This document shows, piece by piece, positions 6,344 through 7,171 of a DNA stretch of 7,171 nt; position 1 is the first letter of the stretch, and each line of letters starts with the position of its first letter. The stretch is from NCBI GenBank assembly GCA_033720735.1, contig JAWWBX010000226.1:1-7171 (forward strand), given 5' to 3'. The stretch is from B8-G4 sp033720735 (GTDB taxonomy: Bacteria > Bacteroidota > Bacteroidia > Chitinophagales > Saprospiraceae). The position numbers were made by a program, and so were the translations under genes. Below the pieces are notes generated by a model. The model saw nothing but the letters and a program-made list of their open reading frames with translations, had not been told where the DNA came from and searched no databases.

Positions 6344-7171
6344 ATGCGTTGCGGGATACCAAGTTCGAACCGATCACTCTGGAAAACAGCCTTGTGCGTC
6401 ACCTGCTCGATCTTTTGGCTGGGGCTGTCGGGCATGACTGACACGCTGCAGATCACCGGCGATACGACTTTTTGCTATGGCACGCACACCATTCTGACAG
6501 CTTCAAAAGGATTTGCAACTTATGCGTGGTCGACCGGTGCCACCACGCAGTCTCTGTTCGCCGTGGAGAGCGGATTCTACTGCGTCACCGCAACTGATCA
6601 ATCCGGCACAAGCAGTGAGGCTTGCATCACGGTCAGCGAGCGTCCCGAACTCTTGCCTGGCTATGACGGGGCTGTATTTGAAGTATGCGCCGGAGATTCA
6701 ATTTATCTCACCCCCCTTCCGAACGTAGACTCATTGATCATCGACGGGATAGAATACAATGGCCAAATCTTCGGCTTGCATCCCGGCAGTTACATGTTTG
6801 TGGCGTTCGATGCATTTGGCTGTTCGGATACGGCCGTTGTTACAGTTGTTGAACTGCCGTTGGCCATCACACATATGACGTATGAATTTTGTGAAAACGA
6901 TCTGTGGTGTCCCTGGCCCGATTGTGTGTTTTCGGGTATTGATACGCTTATCGGCCAGAATGGCTGCGACTCCATCATCCATGTGAACGTTGTCGTAATA
7001 CCGCACAAATATTTCAGTGTATTTCTCAGCCTTTGCCCTGGTGATTCTGTACAATTTGGTAATAAGTTTTATTCGGCTCCGGGATTCTATATGGACACGC
7101 TATGGTCCACTGCAGAGGAATGCGACACATTTCTGACCATCATTATCGAAGAACTACCACCGACAGAAATC
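6344..7171 (+). CDS. Secreted multi-repeat surface protein, N-terminal part (3' end outside window)
   Basis: An open frame of 276 codons runs from ATG 6344 to the window edge without a stop. An in-frame TAG at 6338-6340 makes this ATG the first possible one. The start has a signal-peptide layout: basic N-region (1-14, R2, R10, K14), hydrophobic core (15-29) and probable cleavage near G30. At least four cysteine-bearing modules follow: about 36-97 ('FCYG', 'YAWSTGATTQS', 'GFYCVTATDQSG'), 112-170 (C115-AGDS, GSY, GC160SDT), 180-218 (C183-END, D200-TL, NGC208-DS) and 222-269 (C231-PGDS, GFY, D251-TL, C260-DT). Such Ig-like or PKD-like modules occur in very large Bacteroidota surface and adhesin proteins, which often end in a type IX secretion sorting domain. 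That end cannot be seen here. Third codon positions are more AT-rich than in the synthetase gene. Confidence 0.85.
   Translation, partial: MRCGIPSSNRSLWKTALCVTCSIFWLGLSGMTDTLQITGDTTFCYGTHTILTASKGFATYAWSTGATTQSLFAVESGFYCVTATDQSGTSSEACITVSERPELLPGYDGAVFEVCAGDSIYLTPLPNVDSLIIDGIEYNGQIFGLHPGSYMFVAFDAFGCSDTAVVTVVELPLAITHMTYEFCENDLWCPWPDCVFSGIDTLIGQNGCDSIIHVNVVVIPHKYFSVFLSLCPGDSVQFGNKFYSAPGFYMDTLWSTAEECDTFLTIIIEELPPTEI
6881..7150 (+). repeat. Two diverged protein-level tandem modules within the surface-protein gene
   Basis: Residues 180-218 and 222-269 of the surface protein align as C-x-[NG]-D, then D-T-L 17 or 20 residues later, then C-D-[ST] 8 or 9 residues after that, then a beta strand (HVNVVV and FLTIII). 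The DNA copies are not similar enough to count as a nucleotide repeat, so this is old domain duplication. The two modules upstream (6449-6634 and 6677-6853) share the opening C-x-G and the closing strand but lack the DTL element. Confidence 0.55.

Noticed and set aside
6067..6456. 129-codon frame on the - strand
   Set aside because: Its first 38 codons overlap the signal-peptide region of the well-supported + strand gene at 6344, and the rest spans the AT-rich intergenic region. No recognisable domain or membrane pattern was seen. Even a shorter version from the internal ATG at 6345 (92 codons) looks like chance.
6731..7054. 107-codon frame on the - strand
   Set aside because: It lies entirely inside the repeat-protein coding region, which has coherent modules on the + strand. 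The - strand translation has no recognisable features.

Overview
The window looks like a piece of a GC-rich Bacteroidota chromosome, plausibly from the Saprospiria/Lewinella side of the phylum. This is inference. It rests on the open-ended secreted protein at the right edge, built of cysteine-bearing 'C-x-G-D-S ... D-T-L ... G-C-D-S' modules typical of large Bacteroidota surface proteins, on the lack of clear Shine-Dalgarno sequences before most starts, and on a DoxX protein and an 'MDC..EEQ' cation transporter of types I recall from that phylum. No rRNA, tRNA, CRISPR array, insertion sequence or phage gene was seen.

Layout. (1) 1-113: the 3' end of a + strand gene of uncertain identity. (2) 125-613 (-) and 711-1505 (+): a divergent pair, a four-helix DoxX-family membrane protein and a CDF-type cation transporter with an N-terminal HMA-like domain. 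The 97-bp gap between them holds a perfect inverted repeat. (3) 1512-2399 (-): a dienelactone-hydrolase-family enzyme, convergent with the transporter and divergent from the next unit. (4) 2516-3025 and 3073-4053 (+): a probable two-gene operon encoding a small two-helix membrane protein and an exported protein made of two similar halves. Neither has a known function. (5) 4059-6011 (-): a full-length acetoacetyl-CoA synthetase. (6) 6012-6343: the only long gene-free stretch, with two inverted repeats and a strongly AT-rich core. (7) 6344-7171 (+): the 5' end of a secreted multi-repeat protein that runs off the window.

The genes do not form one obvious pathway. Acetoacetyl-CoA synthetase is central carbon metabolism (ketone-body, leucine or polyhydroxybutyrate-related). 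The hydrolase is a general alpha/beta-hydrolase of unknown substrate. The transporter/DoxX pair could share control through its intergenic palindrome. The hydrolase and the synthetase, both on the - strand, each have a CATG-N8-CATG palindrome just upstream of the start, which could mean a common regulator. I found no convincing novel multi-gene system. The most useful observations are the unterminated surface-protein gene at the right edge, the transporter's altered metal site, the paired CATG palindromes and the two-gene envelope operon of unknown function.
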